From positions 3,513,299 to 3,577,298 of the forward strand of contig CM042086.1 of the NCBI GenBank assembly GCA_023512835.1: DNA of 64,000 nt, given 5' to 3'. The stretch is from Taxillus chinensis (taxonomy: Eukaryota; Streptophyta; Magnoliopsida; Santalales; Loranthaceae). Below, piece by piece: positions 20,734 through 31,444 of the stretch (within the stretch, counting starts at the first letter, position 1; every line of letters begins with the position of its first letter). Under the pieces are notes generated by a model that did no database searches, was not told the DNA's origin, and saw nothing but the letters and a program-made list of their open reading frames with translations. Made by a program: the position numbers and the translations under genes.

Positions 20734-22842
20734 CGACGGGCCAAGCCCTGTGTTCGGAGGGCCGGTACTGGTGAGGCCTTGTGGGAAGAGGTGGGGGGGG
20801 GGTTTGGGGGGCGGCGAGCGAGGCCGTTCGCGCCCTGGGGTTGTTGAAAGAGCCGCGGGTGCAAAGGTGAGGTGGTTGGGAAAGGGGGAAGGGGATGGAG
20901 GGGGAAAAAGGCCCTGGATCAGGAGACATGGGGCCCCGGCCCCAAGCTCGGCGGTAAGGGTGGGCGTGGGGGAGGGTTGGTTTAAATTGGACACCAGCGG
21001 TGGCAACGGAAGACCAAAGGTACCGTAGTGCAGGGCGGAACAGCCGGTGGTACGCCTGGAAGACGGAAGAGGCAAGGGGGGGGGGAAGAGGATGGGCAAG
21101 AAGGAGGAACGCGGGGGGGGGGGGGGGGAAAGTGGGGTGGTTGTAGGTGCGCGTGGACCGGCGGTGCGGCCGCACGGGTGGTAAGGCGGGGGGGCGGGCA
21201 CAAGGGAGGGTGTTTTGCCGGGGGGCGACCCGGAGGAGGCCGAGCTCCGAGGGTGGAGCAGGACCATCGGTGGTTAGAGGTACCCTCTTGATCTCCCGTA
21301 CATTAGCTTCGTTCTTTTCGATACGGGTGCATCATGTTCGTTTGTTGTTGAGCTTGTAATAGACGGCTTGGGGTTGCCTTGTGTGGAGGCCGCGAGGCCC
21401 CTAGTTGTGGAGTCTCCTGGTAGGAGGCATGATTGAGGTACGGTGAGTGTGTCGTGACCGTGTGTTAACCATAGGCGAGGTGGAGCCGAGTTTTGACTTG
21501 CATGTGATGCCTTTGAGGACGTTCGACCTGATCTTGGGTATGGATTGGCTTATGGCTTTCCAGGCCAAGATAGATTGTTATCGGCGGCGTGTGACCTTCG
21601 TGACACTGCAGGGACCTCTTGCACCTGCAGGGGGAGTGGGATTGTGAGGCGAGTCGGGCCGGGCCGATGTTGGACCAGGTGGGGTGCCATTACCCACAGG
21701 TTGGCGGCCCTGACCTTTGCCGAGGAGGGGAAGGTGGAAAAGAGGGTGTGGCCCGCTGTTGTGGACCAATTTCGGGATGTTTTTCTGAAGAGTTGAGGAG
21801 TTTGCCACCTAAGAGGAGTGTGGAGTTCACCATTGAGTTGGTGCCGGGACGGGTCCGATTTCCCAAGTAGCGTATCGTATGGGGCCAGTGAGTTGAGGGA
21901 GCTTCGGAGGCAAATCGAGGAGTTGGTGGGTCAAGGGTATATCGGACCAAGTACCTCACCTTGGGGTGCTCCGGTGCTCTTTGCTAAGAAGGGCGATGGC
22001 ACGCTTCGTCTCTCGCATCGACTACGAGAAACCAGTCGATGGCGTGAAGAACAAGTACCCGTTGCCTCGGATAGATGACCTGTTTGACCAATTGAGTGGG
22101 GCCCGGTGGTTTTCCAAGATAGATTTACGGTCGGGGTATCACCGGCTCGGGGGTTAGGGAGGAGGACATCCCTAAGACGGCTTTTCGGTGCGGTATGGGC
22201 ATTATGAGTGGGTAGTGATGCCTTTCGGGCTCACTAATGCGCCAGCGATATTCATGCATTTGATGAACCAAGTCTTTGCCCCATACTTAGATTCGTTCGT
22301 GGTGGTGTTTATCGACGATATCTTGGTGTATTCCAAGACCGAGAAGGAACATGTGGAGCACTTGGCAACGATGTTGCAAACCTTGAGGGACCAGGCATTG
22401 CTTGCTAAGTTTAGCAAGTGTGAGTTTTGGCTGCAGGAGGTTCACTTTCTTGGCCATGTGGTGTCACTGAGGGAGTTAGGGTGGACCCGGCCAAGATTGA
22501 GGCCGTGGCATCGTGGGCGAGGCCAACCAACGTTTTTGAGATCCGTAGTTTTCTTGGCTTGGCGGGGTACTATCGTCGTTTTGTAGAGGGGTTCTCCCGT
22601 TTGGCGGCTCCTATGACGGCGTTGACTCGGAAGGGCGTGAAGTTTGATTGGCTGACAAGTGTCGGCGGGCGTTCGAGACTCTCAAAACCCGTTTGACCAC
22701 TGCACCTGTGTTGAGGTTACCTCGGGAGGATATTCCATATGAAGTGTCTTGTGATGCGTCCAGGGTTGGTTTGGGGTGTGTGCTTATGCGGGAGCACGGT
22801 GTGGTAGCTTATGGGTCGAGGCAGTGAAGCCTCATGGGCAGG
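18812..22842 (+). pseudogene. Inverted segment: gag C-part, protease, RT, RNase H start
   Basis: It reads on the plus strand, opposite to the rest of the element. 18,813-19,160 holds gag (VLRGAVRCDLMFWEEFLQLF, then VPEYEREFGRLSRFAPED and AHKFTLGLRPALRERV). A damaged zinc knuckle (RKECPKR) is at about 19,375. 19,300-21,130 is overrun by G runs. Aspartic protease has DTGAS at 21,320-21,334 and FDLILGMDWL near 21,520. RT follows: [66 protein letters not shown] and the catalytic FIDD near 22,310. RNase H begins VSCDASRVGLG.VL and breaks after YGSRQ at about 22,841. At least five frameshifts interrupt it. Confidence 0.9.
19305..21130 (+). repeat. Zone of long G homopolymers inside gag/protease
   Basis: Dozens of G runs, many of 10-30 bases; the longest is 75 consecutive G at 20,659-20,733. 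All are on the plus strand, the sense strand of this inverted piece. The distance from recognisable gag to the protease DTGAS is about 2.2 kb, well above what I would expect for this part of a chromovirus, so sequence seems to have been inflated as well as replaced. The Pro-rich and Gly-rich frames on either strand here are by-products of the G runs. Confidence 0.9.
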
Positions 22843-23254
22843 AGAAAGGAGAACACATGCTCAATCTGCCTCAACCACCGCTCGGCTACCACGGGGTCTT
22901 CTCCCCCCTTAAATCGCGGAGGTTGTTCCTTTCGGAACCGTGTCACCACGTCATCCTCTCGCACGGGTCGGTACACCACCCGGCGAACTCTCACGCTCAC
23001 GAGGCGGCTCTCCTCGGTGGTGGTGGTGGTGGTGGCACCACCCGCTGTCTTGCCATCTCACGGCGCACCTCCTCCCGAACATCCTGCCGGAGTCCCTCCC
23101 GAAGCTCTCGTACCTCCGGCCGGATGCCTTCTTGTAGTCGTGCCGGTAGCAACGCATGCCCTCCAACGGATGGTCCCGCACCCGGACCCTCATGGGCAGA
23201 TGACTCATCGATCCATGCCCCGGGCGCACGTGTCACTCTCCTCGGTGGCATTCT
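22843..23254 (-). pseudogene. Gypsy gag N-terminal part
   Basis: The minus strand begins MPPRRVTRAPGA at 23,254, a typical gag start in this clade, followed by a Glu/Arg-rich helix (VRELREGLRQDVREEV) and, after a frameshift near 23,000, FRKEQPPRFKGGEDP and AERWLRQIEHVFSFL. The frame then runs into the reversed RNase H sequence. The expected continuation (VRC... of gag) is found 4 kb away at 18,815 on the other strand. Confidence 0.85.
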
Positions 23255-23665
23255 TACTACATGAAGTAAGATGCACAAACGTCGAACGCGTTTGACTACT
23301 AACAAGTTGACTACCTCTACCTCATTATCAAGTCAAGCCGTACATGGCATTACACACATTTTAACCATTGCATCAACCAATATTGCACACAACGACAGTC
23401 CACATTGTAGTCATACCCAAGGCATTCCAAGAATATTCGAGTTGCACAGGTCACACATAATCATGTTATGCACATCCTTCACACATGACAACAAATGCAA
23501 CTAGTGCCCTAATGCCAATGCATGCAAATCCTACCACAAGACTGGACTACCCCAAGTACACCTTGGAGGCTCAAAGAGGACCATGTTGATCAGGCATGTC
23601 CCTCCAGGCTCCTCCAAAGGACTCAAGATAACCAAGTCCGCCCACTACCCTAGGCCAACTAGACC
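23255..23665 (-). other. Leader between primer-binding site and gag
   Basis: The 5' untranslated leader of the gypsy element, about 410 bp. No gene or further motif seen. Confidence 0.6.
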
Positions 23666-23678
23666 ATGCTCGATACCA
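23666..23678 (-). other. Primer-binding site of the gypsy element
   Basis: The minus strand reads TGGTATCGAGCAT three bases inside the 5' LTR, a one-base-deleted form of the initiator Met-tRNA complement. It identifies 23,682-25,380 as the 5' LTR. Confidence 0.85.
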
Positions 23679-23681
23679 TAT

Positions 23682-25380
23682 TGTCACGCCCCGGATTTCC
23701 AACCCGAGGAAACCGGTGCGTGACTCCCCTTTACCCACACGGAGGGCAAAGGGGTTAGGATACAAATCAAGAATTTAACATTTTAAACATTCACAACACA
23801 TTCAAGAAAAAATAAAGTCCATCAAAGCGGTCCACAAACCAAATCGGTCTTTATTACAAAGTCCTCTTTTCAATCCATCCCCATTGGGGTTACATCGGTT
23901 CCCATAAAAATAACATAAACAAGAAAGTAAATAAGGCCTTCCACCTTGGAGTCCCACCTAACGCCTGTAGGTTCCTGTAAAGAAAACAACATGGTAGGAG
24001 GGGTGAGCAACCACGGCTCGATAGGGATCATGTCTCCCCAACCCATCCCATGCACCTAACATCTACATGCCTTGTGTACGGTCTGTGTCGTGATACAATC
24101 ATTCCACCAGATGTAATTACAGGCTATAGCGAAGAAATATAATCATACACGGCTGGTACATAAACACTCCCGGGCTTCCACGACCACCGGGTCCCAAGAA
24201 CGATCCCAGGGCTTCCACAACACCGGGTTCCACAAAACAGTCCCGGGCTTCCACACCACCTGGGTTCCACAAAAGCAGTCCCGGGCTTCCACGACCACCG
24301 GGTGTACAAGCAAACACGCAGACACATAAGGCCATACGGGCATAACATCAAACACTTAATATGCTTAGTCACACGGAAATAACGTCGAACACTTAGCATG
24401 CATATATTCACAAGGCTTACAAACCCAGCCACACAACTATTATTCCAAACACATAATATGCATAGCCTCACCGGCATTATTTCAAACACGTTCGAGCATA
24501 CACACAGGCATATTCATACCAGGCATATCCACACCGGCATTTTATCAAACACTTAACATGCACTAACCACCCAACCTCGAAATCACACCAAAACGCCACC
24601 GAAGGCCAACATTCATATAGGAGGTCACACCTATATGAATTTATATATAAATAATATAACGAGATATAACTCATATTCGCCCTAGGACCCTAGGACAGAG
24701 GAGGACTTAGGAAGAACGGAATCCCTACCTCAAGGAAAACGCAACAACACAAGAACGGTCCGATCCCAAGCCGAACGCCGTCCTCCCCACGCGAGATGCT
24801 TCGGCGGAAACCCCAAAGAACTCCCCTTCCTTCTCTCTAGCTCTCTCTCTCTCTACGACGGCTGCGGCGAGTTGAAGAGAACCCTAAACCTAAAACAGAG
24901 GGCTTCTCCTCCTTATATAGACAACACAACATCAAAACGACGTAGTTTTGATCACACAAGTTAGCACCTTTCCGCACCCATATAGGCCAAAATACTCGAA
25001 TTTCAACATGGTCCTTTGGAGAAAGTTCCTTAGAATGTCAAAACCAAGGGAACCATGCAAAAATATGCCTGCACGCCAATTTGCACGTGAATTCCCCAAT
25101 TCACGTGCAACTCCATATGAACTCCAAATGCTCTCAAACTTCACCCCTAGCCTCCTTGCATCATTTAGAAGACAATTACACTTGCACGTGAATTGGACCC
25201 ATATCACGTGCACCTCACATACATGTCCATTTGGCCTGAAACTTCGTGGTAGATAGAGGACATCATTCTAAGCATCTTTCCTTTTGCACGTGAATTCATT
25301 GGAGTCCATTTACTAGGTCAAAATCTAGAAAAACTCTACTCAGAGGCAAAACCGACTAACTCAAGGTACGGGTCCTTACA
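23682..25380 (-). repeat. 5' LTR of the gypsy element
   Basis: 1,699 bp, TG...CA. It carries the same promoter features as the other LTR: the CACGTG inverted repeat at 25,081-25,110 and further CACGTG motifs downstream to about 25,292. As the 5' LTR it would drive transcription toward lower coordinates. Confidence 0.92.
24913..24922 (-). promoter_or_regulatory. TATA box of the 5' LTR
   Basis: The minus strand reads GTCTATATAA, identical to the copy in the other LTR; transcription of the element should start some 30 bp further down. Confidence 0.6.
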
Positions 25381-25924
25381 ATAGGCTAGCCCGTTTAGGC
25401 ATGCACTTTTAAAATTCTAGTTTGGTCCGGTTTGCGGACTGGTCCATATTTATATTTTTATTTAAAAATTATTATAAGTTAATTTTGTTAAATATGTTTA
25501 AAAATTTTAATTTTAAAATCATATTTAATAGTTTATATTTCTAATTTTAAAAGTAATATGATTAGGCTCTAGGTATTAATATACTATATAGAATATGTAA
25601 TAGTTTATTTTTTTTAAAAGCCGGTTAGCATCTGCACGAACCGGGCCATGGACCGGTCTGTTTAGGCTCGCGATTGAAATGGACCAGAATTTTTCTGGTC
25701 CAGACCGCTTCAGTCCGCATGGACCACAGACCGATAATCCATTTTACGCCCCTAGGGAGGGAGGACGTCGTTGCCACCTACGGCCTATATCTCCGCATGA
25801 GGATTGCCAATTTGGTGAAATGGGACGACAAGGCTATGTGGATGGATGATAGGTTGCATAGAGGGGGCGACTAACTTTAAAAAAACATCTATTAAAAAAA
25901 CTTATATTATATATGGTAATAACG

Positions 25925-26345
25925 TTAGTGGGGGAGTCATGGCCCCTTTCTGTCCCAACATGCTTTCATCTTTGGTTGAGATTTGTACTAGTGTTCTAAC
26001 ATTTATATTTGAAAATTCATGTGGATTTTTTTTCATAACAATACTAATAGTAATAAAGTATAGTGTATTTATATTTTAAAGGAAAACTCGCAAGAGCATT
26101 TACACTAGTTTCATAATCTTCATCTCTATTTTAGAGAATGAATAATACATTATTCTTTTATGTTTGGGGGGGGGGGGGGGTGGGGCCTTTCCGTCCCAAC
26201 ATGCCTTCATCTCTGGTTGATATTTTTTTTCATAACAATACTAATACTAATAATAATAGTAATAAAGTAAAATGTATTTATTTTTTAAAGGGAAACTCGT
26301 AAGGGCATTTACACTAGTTCCATAATCTTCATATCTATTTTAGAA
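25925..26345. repeat. Imperfect direct duplication, offset 241 bp, with a G15 run
   Basis: GTCCCAACATGC.TTCATCT.TGGTTGA at about 25,952 recurs at 26,193, and the following TTTTTTTTCATAACAATACTAAT, AGTAATAAAGTA and GGGCATTTACACTAGTT-like stretches recur in the same order. The second copy is preceded by 15 G (26,166-26,180). The second copy leads into the MITE at 26,303; the first has only the MITE's left end (GAGCATTTACACTAG), so it may be a truncated duplicate. Confidence 0.75.
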
Positions 26346-26547
26346 AATGAATAGTACATTATTTGATACATTTTATTTATCTTTTGCATCTCTATCTCTA
26401 TTCTTTTATATTATAATTTTTAATTTTTAAAATTTAAATTTCTTTCATTTGTTAGAGTTTGAGGACCAGATATTTTTTTTCTAAAATTTAAAACTTTATT
26501 TAAATTTTGAAGAAAATGTATTTTTAAAGGAGTTGGTGTGGATGGTC
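26303..26547. mobile_element. Tourist-like MITE, 245 bp
   Basis: It starts GGGCATTTACACTAG and ends GGTGTGGATGGTC, flanked by TAA at 26,300-26,302 and 26,548-26,550. Inner landmarks ATTTGATACATTTT and CTTTAAATTTTGAAG also occur in 44,302-44,685, so the two are related. Confidence 0.6.
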
Positions 26548-26550
26548 TAA

Positions 26551-27469
26551 GAGCATTCAATTTAGTGCAAGACTTTCTATATGTATTTTTTTAGTTAATT
26601 TAGATAATCAGTTTGACAAAAACGTCTAAAAGTTATAATTTTTAAATGTGTTCTATTATAACTAAAATTTTAACAAAATAAATAGCAGCTCTTTGTATTT
26701 AACATGATATTATTTACTTTTTATTTATTAAAATATTATTTTTTGCTTTCTCACATTTATTTTCTGATTTAAATAAATATTTAAAAATAATATTTTAATT
26801 AATAAATAATTAAAACAGAAAGATTTTAAACTTTATTTTATAAAAATATATTATTAAAATAAAAAATTATTTTTAATTAGTTTGAAAAGATAATTTTAAA
26901 GTGACAGGCGCCCATGTTCTAAATGTAATAATGGAATGGAATATGAGTAGAAGGGGACTGAAGTGTGTGGTTGGGAAGAGTGTGTCAGGAGCGGGGGGCG
27001 CAGACCATGTTCCGTAGTGCGATCAAATTCAATGGTCCATTGATGAGGTGGGCACCCTTTGGCACCCTTTGGTAAACAAATAATTGAGTCTGAGAACAGA
27101 AATGAATGGAGGTGCATGTCCCCCCGGTGGTCTTGCTAGGCTCCCTCCCTTGCGCTGCCACGAAGACGACTGCTTCTCCGATTAAAGAAATTTTAAAATG
27201 GGTTCCAACTCCTCCCCCCATGAGAGAGAGGTAGTTGGACTTATTGCTATGTTGACTTTAATTTGGCCACTATAAAATTATTTTCAATAAAAAATAAAAC
27301 ATAAAATCACGGGCATCGAGATAGTGAAACTTGGAAATTTGAAGGAGAAATGGGTTGAGCAATAACATTCAAAGCAAATAAAGCGGGAAATGAAAGACTT
27401 TTTCGTTGGGATGCATGTGGCTTTGATGTAAGCCTATTGCTCTGTCGTCATTTTGCACCTCCTTATAAC
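26551..27469. other. AT-rich DNA, then a GC-richer patch
   Basis: 26,551-26,890 is AT-rich and may be the start of another TIR element (GAGCATTC directly after the shared TAA). 26,900-27,240 is GC-richer and includes a direct GGCACCCTTT duplication at about 27,049 and 27,060. No recognisable protein. Confidence 0.4.
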
Positions 27470-28010
27470 AATTTCAATAATATTTTTAAAATTATTTTTA
27501 TACATATATTTTTTTTTACAATTTTCTAACTTACATTTCAATAATATTCTTTAAATTATTTTTATTTTTATTAAAATAATAATAATTTTTATTTTCTATC
27601 TTTATTTTTTATTTTCTAAAACCCATAAAATTGCAAAGCAGGTGCTGGCCCATGGAGAAACAAAGGAGCCACTAGAGTGGCATGGTCTCGGATTGCTTCT
27701 AGAGTTAGCAAGTGTTGCTGATCTCAACGGTGGTGGAGAGCAGCGCACCAGCAAAGATGGTGGCAAAGGCTGAGGATCACAGGGAGGGGGCTAAGGGAGA
27801 TAGGGCGATGACGGTAGCAAGGGAGGTGGACGAGGGAGATAGGGCGACAACAACAGGGAGGGTAAGAGAAGAAGGAGGGAGAAGAGAGGAGAGAAATAAT
27901 AGTAAATTATATAATATTACGTAGATAATAAATAATAACTTTTTTTAAAAAAGTTAATTTGTAAATATAAAATGTGAGATTAAGAGATTATTAGAACTTA
28001 TTTTACCATT
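27470..28010. mobile_element. Element with GC-rich core, related to 45,105-46,010
   Basis: AT-rich arms flank a GC-rich core at about 27,640-27,895. The left arm ends TTTATTTTTTATTTTC, then the core opens GCAGGTGC.GGCCCATGGAGAA...CACTAGAG; 45,230-45,320 has the same succession. The right arms also match in outline (AATATAATATTA.G, then AACTTATTTTA.CATTT). The cores soon diverge: here GTGG/GATGACGGTAGC-rich, there a 77-bp duplication. No recognised protein; limits approximate. Confidence 0.45.
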
Positions 28011-28024
28011 TAACAATAAAAAGT

Positions 28025-28240
28025 TTTCAGTTATCATTTTTAACCTTCATAATTGCCTCTAAAATGACATACAAAAAATTGTTCAACAATTTTTCAAGAA
28101 CAATCCAGTGAACAGTGAACAGTGAACAATTTTTCAGTTATCATTTTTAACCTTCTAGAGTTAATGATCAATCCAGTGAAGAGGATTCAAGAACAAAATA
28201 AGGCTAAACATAAAAAATTGTTCAACAATAAGTTTGAGTG
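28025..28240. repeat. Short interspersed direct repeats
   Basis: TTTTCAGTTATCATTTTTAA occurs at about 28,024 and 28,132, AAATTGTTCAACAAT at about 28,076 and 28,218, and GTGAACA repeats three times at 28,109-28,130. Local shuffling of small segments; non-coding. Confidence 0.7.
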
Positions 28241-28389
28241 GAGGTTAGGTGACAACAAAATTATAACTATTCGTGGACAGTGGTACTATAATTTTACCAT
28301 AGAGAATTATCATTATATTAATAGTGTACATAATTTTCTCTAATTACATTAGTATAAAGTACAAACTTAATTTTATTTTATATTTATTA

Positions 28390-28773
28390 GAGCATACATT
28401 AGGTTCTCTATAATTTAACTTTTCCTATAATTTAGGAAAAAAATATACAAAATTATCAAAAAGTCATTTATAGTAGGTTTCCTAAAATAGGGTATAGAGA
28501 TAGGGAATGAATAGTAAATCTCTATATTTAATGATTTACTATTCATCCCTAAATGTTTTTCCTATAATTGTTTAATATATATTATTAAATTTATAACTTT
28601 TTGATTGGTCATAATAAATGAAAAGATGATAGAGAAATAATATAAAATGAATTAAATAATAAATATAGATAAAAATAGGGAATGAGATGTTTGATGTTTT
28701 TGAAAAATAAGTAATTTTTTTACTATTCATCCCCAAAATAGGGATGAAAATACCAAAGTTGGTGTGGATGCTC
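28390..28773. mobile_element. Tourist-like MITE, 384 bp
   Basis: It begins GAGCATACATTAGG and ends GGTGTGGATGCTC, flanked by TTA on both sides (28,387-28,389 and 28,774-28,776). Inner sequence is AT-rich with a small internal palindrome around TAAATGATTTACTATTCAT. Same length class as 5,853-6,237 and 44,302-44,685. Confidence 0.65.
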
Positions 28774-28776
28774 TTA

Positions 28777-29140
28777 GTATAATTGTTAAAATGAATCAAG
28801 TACTCATGAATATATCTGGTTTGGTAAAAATTTATTTATGTTTATTTATCATTTTTAATATGTATTCATGGATGGTGTTACATGTTGGCAAACATGAACC
28901 GGTTAAATCAATCACTAATTGTATATAAGTAATCATACTAAATATCTTGATAATTTAGTACCAAATAATACACACACACACACACACACCTAATAATTAA
29001 TCTCACACAAAAATAATCATTTATATAATCGTTTTACATATGTTAAAGGAAACAAGTTATTAAAACACAATTAGAATATTATTTATAATATAAATGATAT
29101 GATAAATATTCAACAAACTAAATTTAAATATAATTAATTT
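28777..29140. other. AT-rich intergenic DNA
   Basis: Contains a (CA)n run at about 28,971-28,989. Otherwise nothing seen. Confidence 0.6.
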
Positions 29141-29580
29141 CTATCTACAAATTATTTCATTTATGATATGAGTCATGCATGATAAAAGTAAGATTCGACT
29201 TTTGATATTAGGTATTTCATGTGTTGGGTTAAAACTTAAAAGTGATAAATCATGCAAATAATATTATTAGTTCAAATATTAATGTATTTGTCAATCAAAT
29301 GATATTTGATTGGATCATTTAGTGTTCAATTAATCTATTAATAAATTCAAAACTAGATTTGAATCAAATTAATATGTCTATCTACAAATTATTTATGTCT
29401 GATATGAGTCATGATGAGAATAAATTTTGAGTCTTTTGACTTTTAATAGTAAATATTTCATATTTGAGTTAAAATTAATAAAATACGTAAATAATATTAT
29501 TAATTTAAATATTAATACATTTTCGATCAAATAATATTTGATTGGATTACCTAATCCTAAATCAACCTATTAATAAATTT
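29141..29580. repeat. Tandem duplication, 237-bp unit, about two copies
   Basis: CTATCTACAAATTATTT at 29,141 recurs at 29,378, and the whole succession (GATATGAGTCATG, TTTTGA, GTTAAAA, AATAATATTATTA, ATTTGATTGGAT, CTATTAATAAATT) repeats in order. The copies have diverged by many substitutions. Non-coding, AT-rich. Confidence 0.8.
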
Positions 29581-29713
29581 AAATTTAAAATTAAATTTAA
29601 TTATATTTATATTTTATATTAAAATATTATTAGCACATTTACTTTTTATTATAATATAAATATATACATTGTAATTATTATTTTTTAAATAAAATATGTA
29701 CTCTTAAATATTA

Positions 29714-29747
29714 TTATTATTATTATTATTATTATTACTAGTGATGG
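29714..29747. repeat. (ATT)n microsatellite
   Basis: About ten ATT/TTA units. A shorter one lies at about 30,182-30,230. Confidence 0.85.
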
Positions 29748-29869
29748 CACCTCAAAATACTCATTTCATCAAAAGGTTAACTCTTCAACCCCTAAATATG
29801 AATACACATTTGTGCTTACACCATAAGTAAACTATAGGTGAAAAGGGGAGTGTTTTAAATCAAAACTTT

Positions 29870-30115
29870 GTTGCCACAAACTAAAAGCTGATGTTGTGGT
29901 TTGAGTCGAAAATTTGATACTTTGAATTGAAAATTGAATTCTAACACTATTAAAACTAGAAGTTTGATACTAACACTTAAAATCAGAAGTTTGATGCCCG
30001 CGCTTTAAATCAAAAGTTGATTCATGCATTTTAAATATTGAAAGTTTGATGTCAACATTTTAAACAAAGCCTAAACCGAAAGTTATATTCTTCCTCTCAA
30101 TACTGCAAGTTTGAG
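29870..30115. repeat. Degenerate short tandem repeat around GAAAGTTTGAT
   Basis: Units of roughly 30-40 bp built on AAA.(C/T)(A/G)GAAGTTTGAT(A/G)C(C/T).A.A.TTAAA occur six or more times with decay. No open frame across them. Confidence 0.5.
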
Positions 30116-31439
30116 ACTCAAAGGCCAATCCAAAATGAAAAAGAAAAGAATAGAAAAGAAAACCCAAAGTCCAATAAACCTTACTATTACTATTATTATT
30201 GAAATGTTAATAATAATAATAACAATAAATGTTTTGTTTTAAAAAACTAAAAAAGTATATTTTTTTCCAAACATTTTCTTTGCTGAGATAACTTTAAAAA
30301 GGAAATAATTGAATAAATAAATAAACACTAATAACCTTAATCATGTATACTAATTATGGATATTGCTAGGGCTTTAATTCTTTCCTGTACATAATTAACT
30401 TAGTGACATAAACTTACACTCTATGTATCCAGTAAGACCTTGAGGCTTCAAAAGTTTGAATCATGATATTGTAAAGAAAAAAAATTGGTAAGATAGATAA
30501 TATGTTTTTAAAAAATATGTTTTTTAAAATTGGGTTCCATAAAAATTTGAAAAAAAATATATAGTTGGTCCAGATAATATAGTGAAGAAAAAATAAAAAA
30601 TAAAAAAATTGAATTTTATAAAAAAAATTAAATTTTAAAAAACATTTGAAAGATATTTTTAAAAACAACACACTTTATTCATATCTGGATTTGAATTCAT
30701 AAAAGAAACCTCGTACCATGCATCTTTCATTGTAGTGGCATCACCTTTTTTAATTTTTCAATACAAAAACCGTTTGAAAATGCAGCATCAAACACCACAC
30801 ATATATCTAAAAACTGCACATTATAAATATTAATTAAAATAATATATAATTTACACACGTGTTTTTTTAATTTTAAAAAATAAAATTCACTTTATTACAT
30901 ATAAAAATTATTTTAATGTTTAAAAGTATATTTATTATATTTTAATGTTATAATATATTTATTTTAAACCTATTTTTTTGTAATTATAAATTGTTAGATA
31001 TTTTTAATATAATAATAGTATTAATCAACTATACTCAAAAGTGTGTTACAAATAATTTTGTTCTCTCACATAAATTTCATAAATAATTTATATTATTCCT
31101 TGTATGTTAGATCTATATCTAATATATATGTTGTTAGCCTTTTTATTAATGCTAACTTTTTAAAATGAAAAATTCATCGAAATATATAGTTTAAAAACTA
31201 TGACTAAATTATATTTATTTACAAATGGGATACAACTTTTATCACATAACTAAGGAATTAAAATTTCATGAAAAATATTAAATTAATATTTTATTTCAAA
31301 ATATCAAATAAAAATATTTTATGTTTTACTTTTAAAATTTTATAAGCAATTTATATAAATTGAATATTTCTAAGAATATTATTATTTTTAATTGTGTCAC
31401 TATTATAATTACTTACACATCATATACACACAACATATA
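30116..31439. other. AT-rich intergenic DNA
   Basis: No gene, TIR element or long repeat that I can support. Open frames here are low-complexity Phe/Ile/Lys strings. Confidence 0.5.
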
Positions 31440-31444
31440 TTAGA

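Larger units (their letters stand above)
15000..25380 (-). mobile_element. Ty3/gypsy LTR retrotransposon (chromovirus, Tekay/Del-like), internally inverted
   Basis: Two long LTRs (15,000-16,690 and 23,682-25,380) start TGTCACGCC and end CCTTACA and are bordered by exact 5-bp duplications ATAGG (14,995-14,999; 25,381-25,385). The primer-binding site at 23,666-23,678 and the polypurine tract at 16,691-16,705 put the element on the minus strand: 23,682-25,380 is the 5' LTR. Coding parts are gag, protease, RT, RNase H, integrase and a C-terminal chromodomain, the Ty3/gypsy chromovirus order, but the segment of about 18,812-22,842 is reversed, so gag and RNase H are each cut in two. Frameshifts and G runs add further damage. 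Clade assigned from chromodomain wording remembered for Tekay. Confidence 0.92.
14933..25754. mobile_element. hAT-like MITE, interrupted by the Ty3/gypsy element
   Basis: The left end is TAGGGGTGTAAAATGG (14,933) and the right end is CCATTTTACGCCCCTA (ending 25,754), a TIR with one mismatch. Exact 8-bp duplications GGGAGGGA flank it (14,925-14,932 and 25,755-25,762), as for hAT transposons. Without the gypsy insertion it would be about 436 bp (14,933-14,999 plus 25,386-25,754) and non-coding; inner sequence is rich in GGTCCGG/GGACCAG-type motifs. Confidence 0.85.

Noticed and set aside
19260..21290. Long Gly-rich (plus) and Pro-rich (minus) frames
   Set aside because: They are translations of G homopolymers inside broken gag/protease sequence, not genes.
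18812..22842. A second gypsy element nested in opposite orientation
   Set aside because: There are no extra LTRs or target duplications at the junctions, and the domains on the two strands complement each other exactly instead of overlapping.
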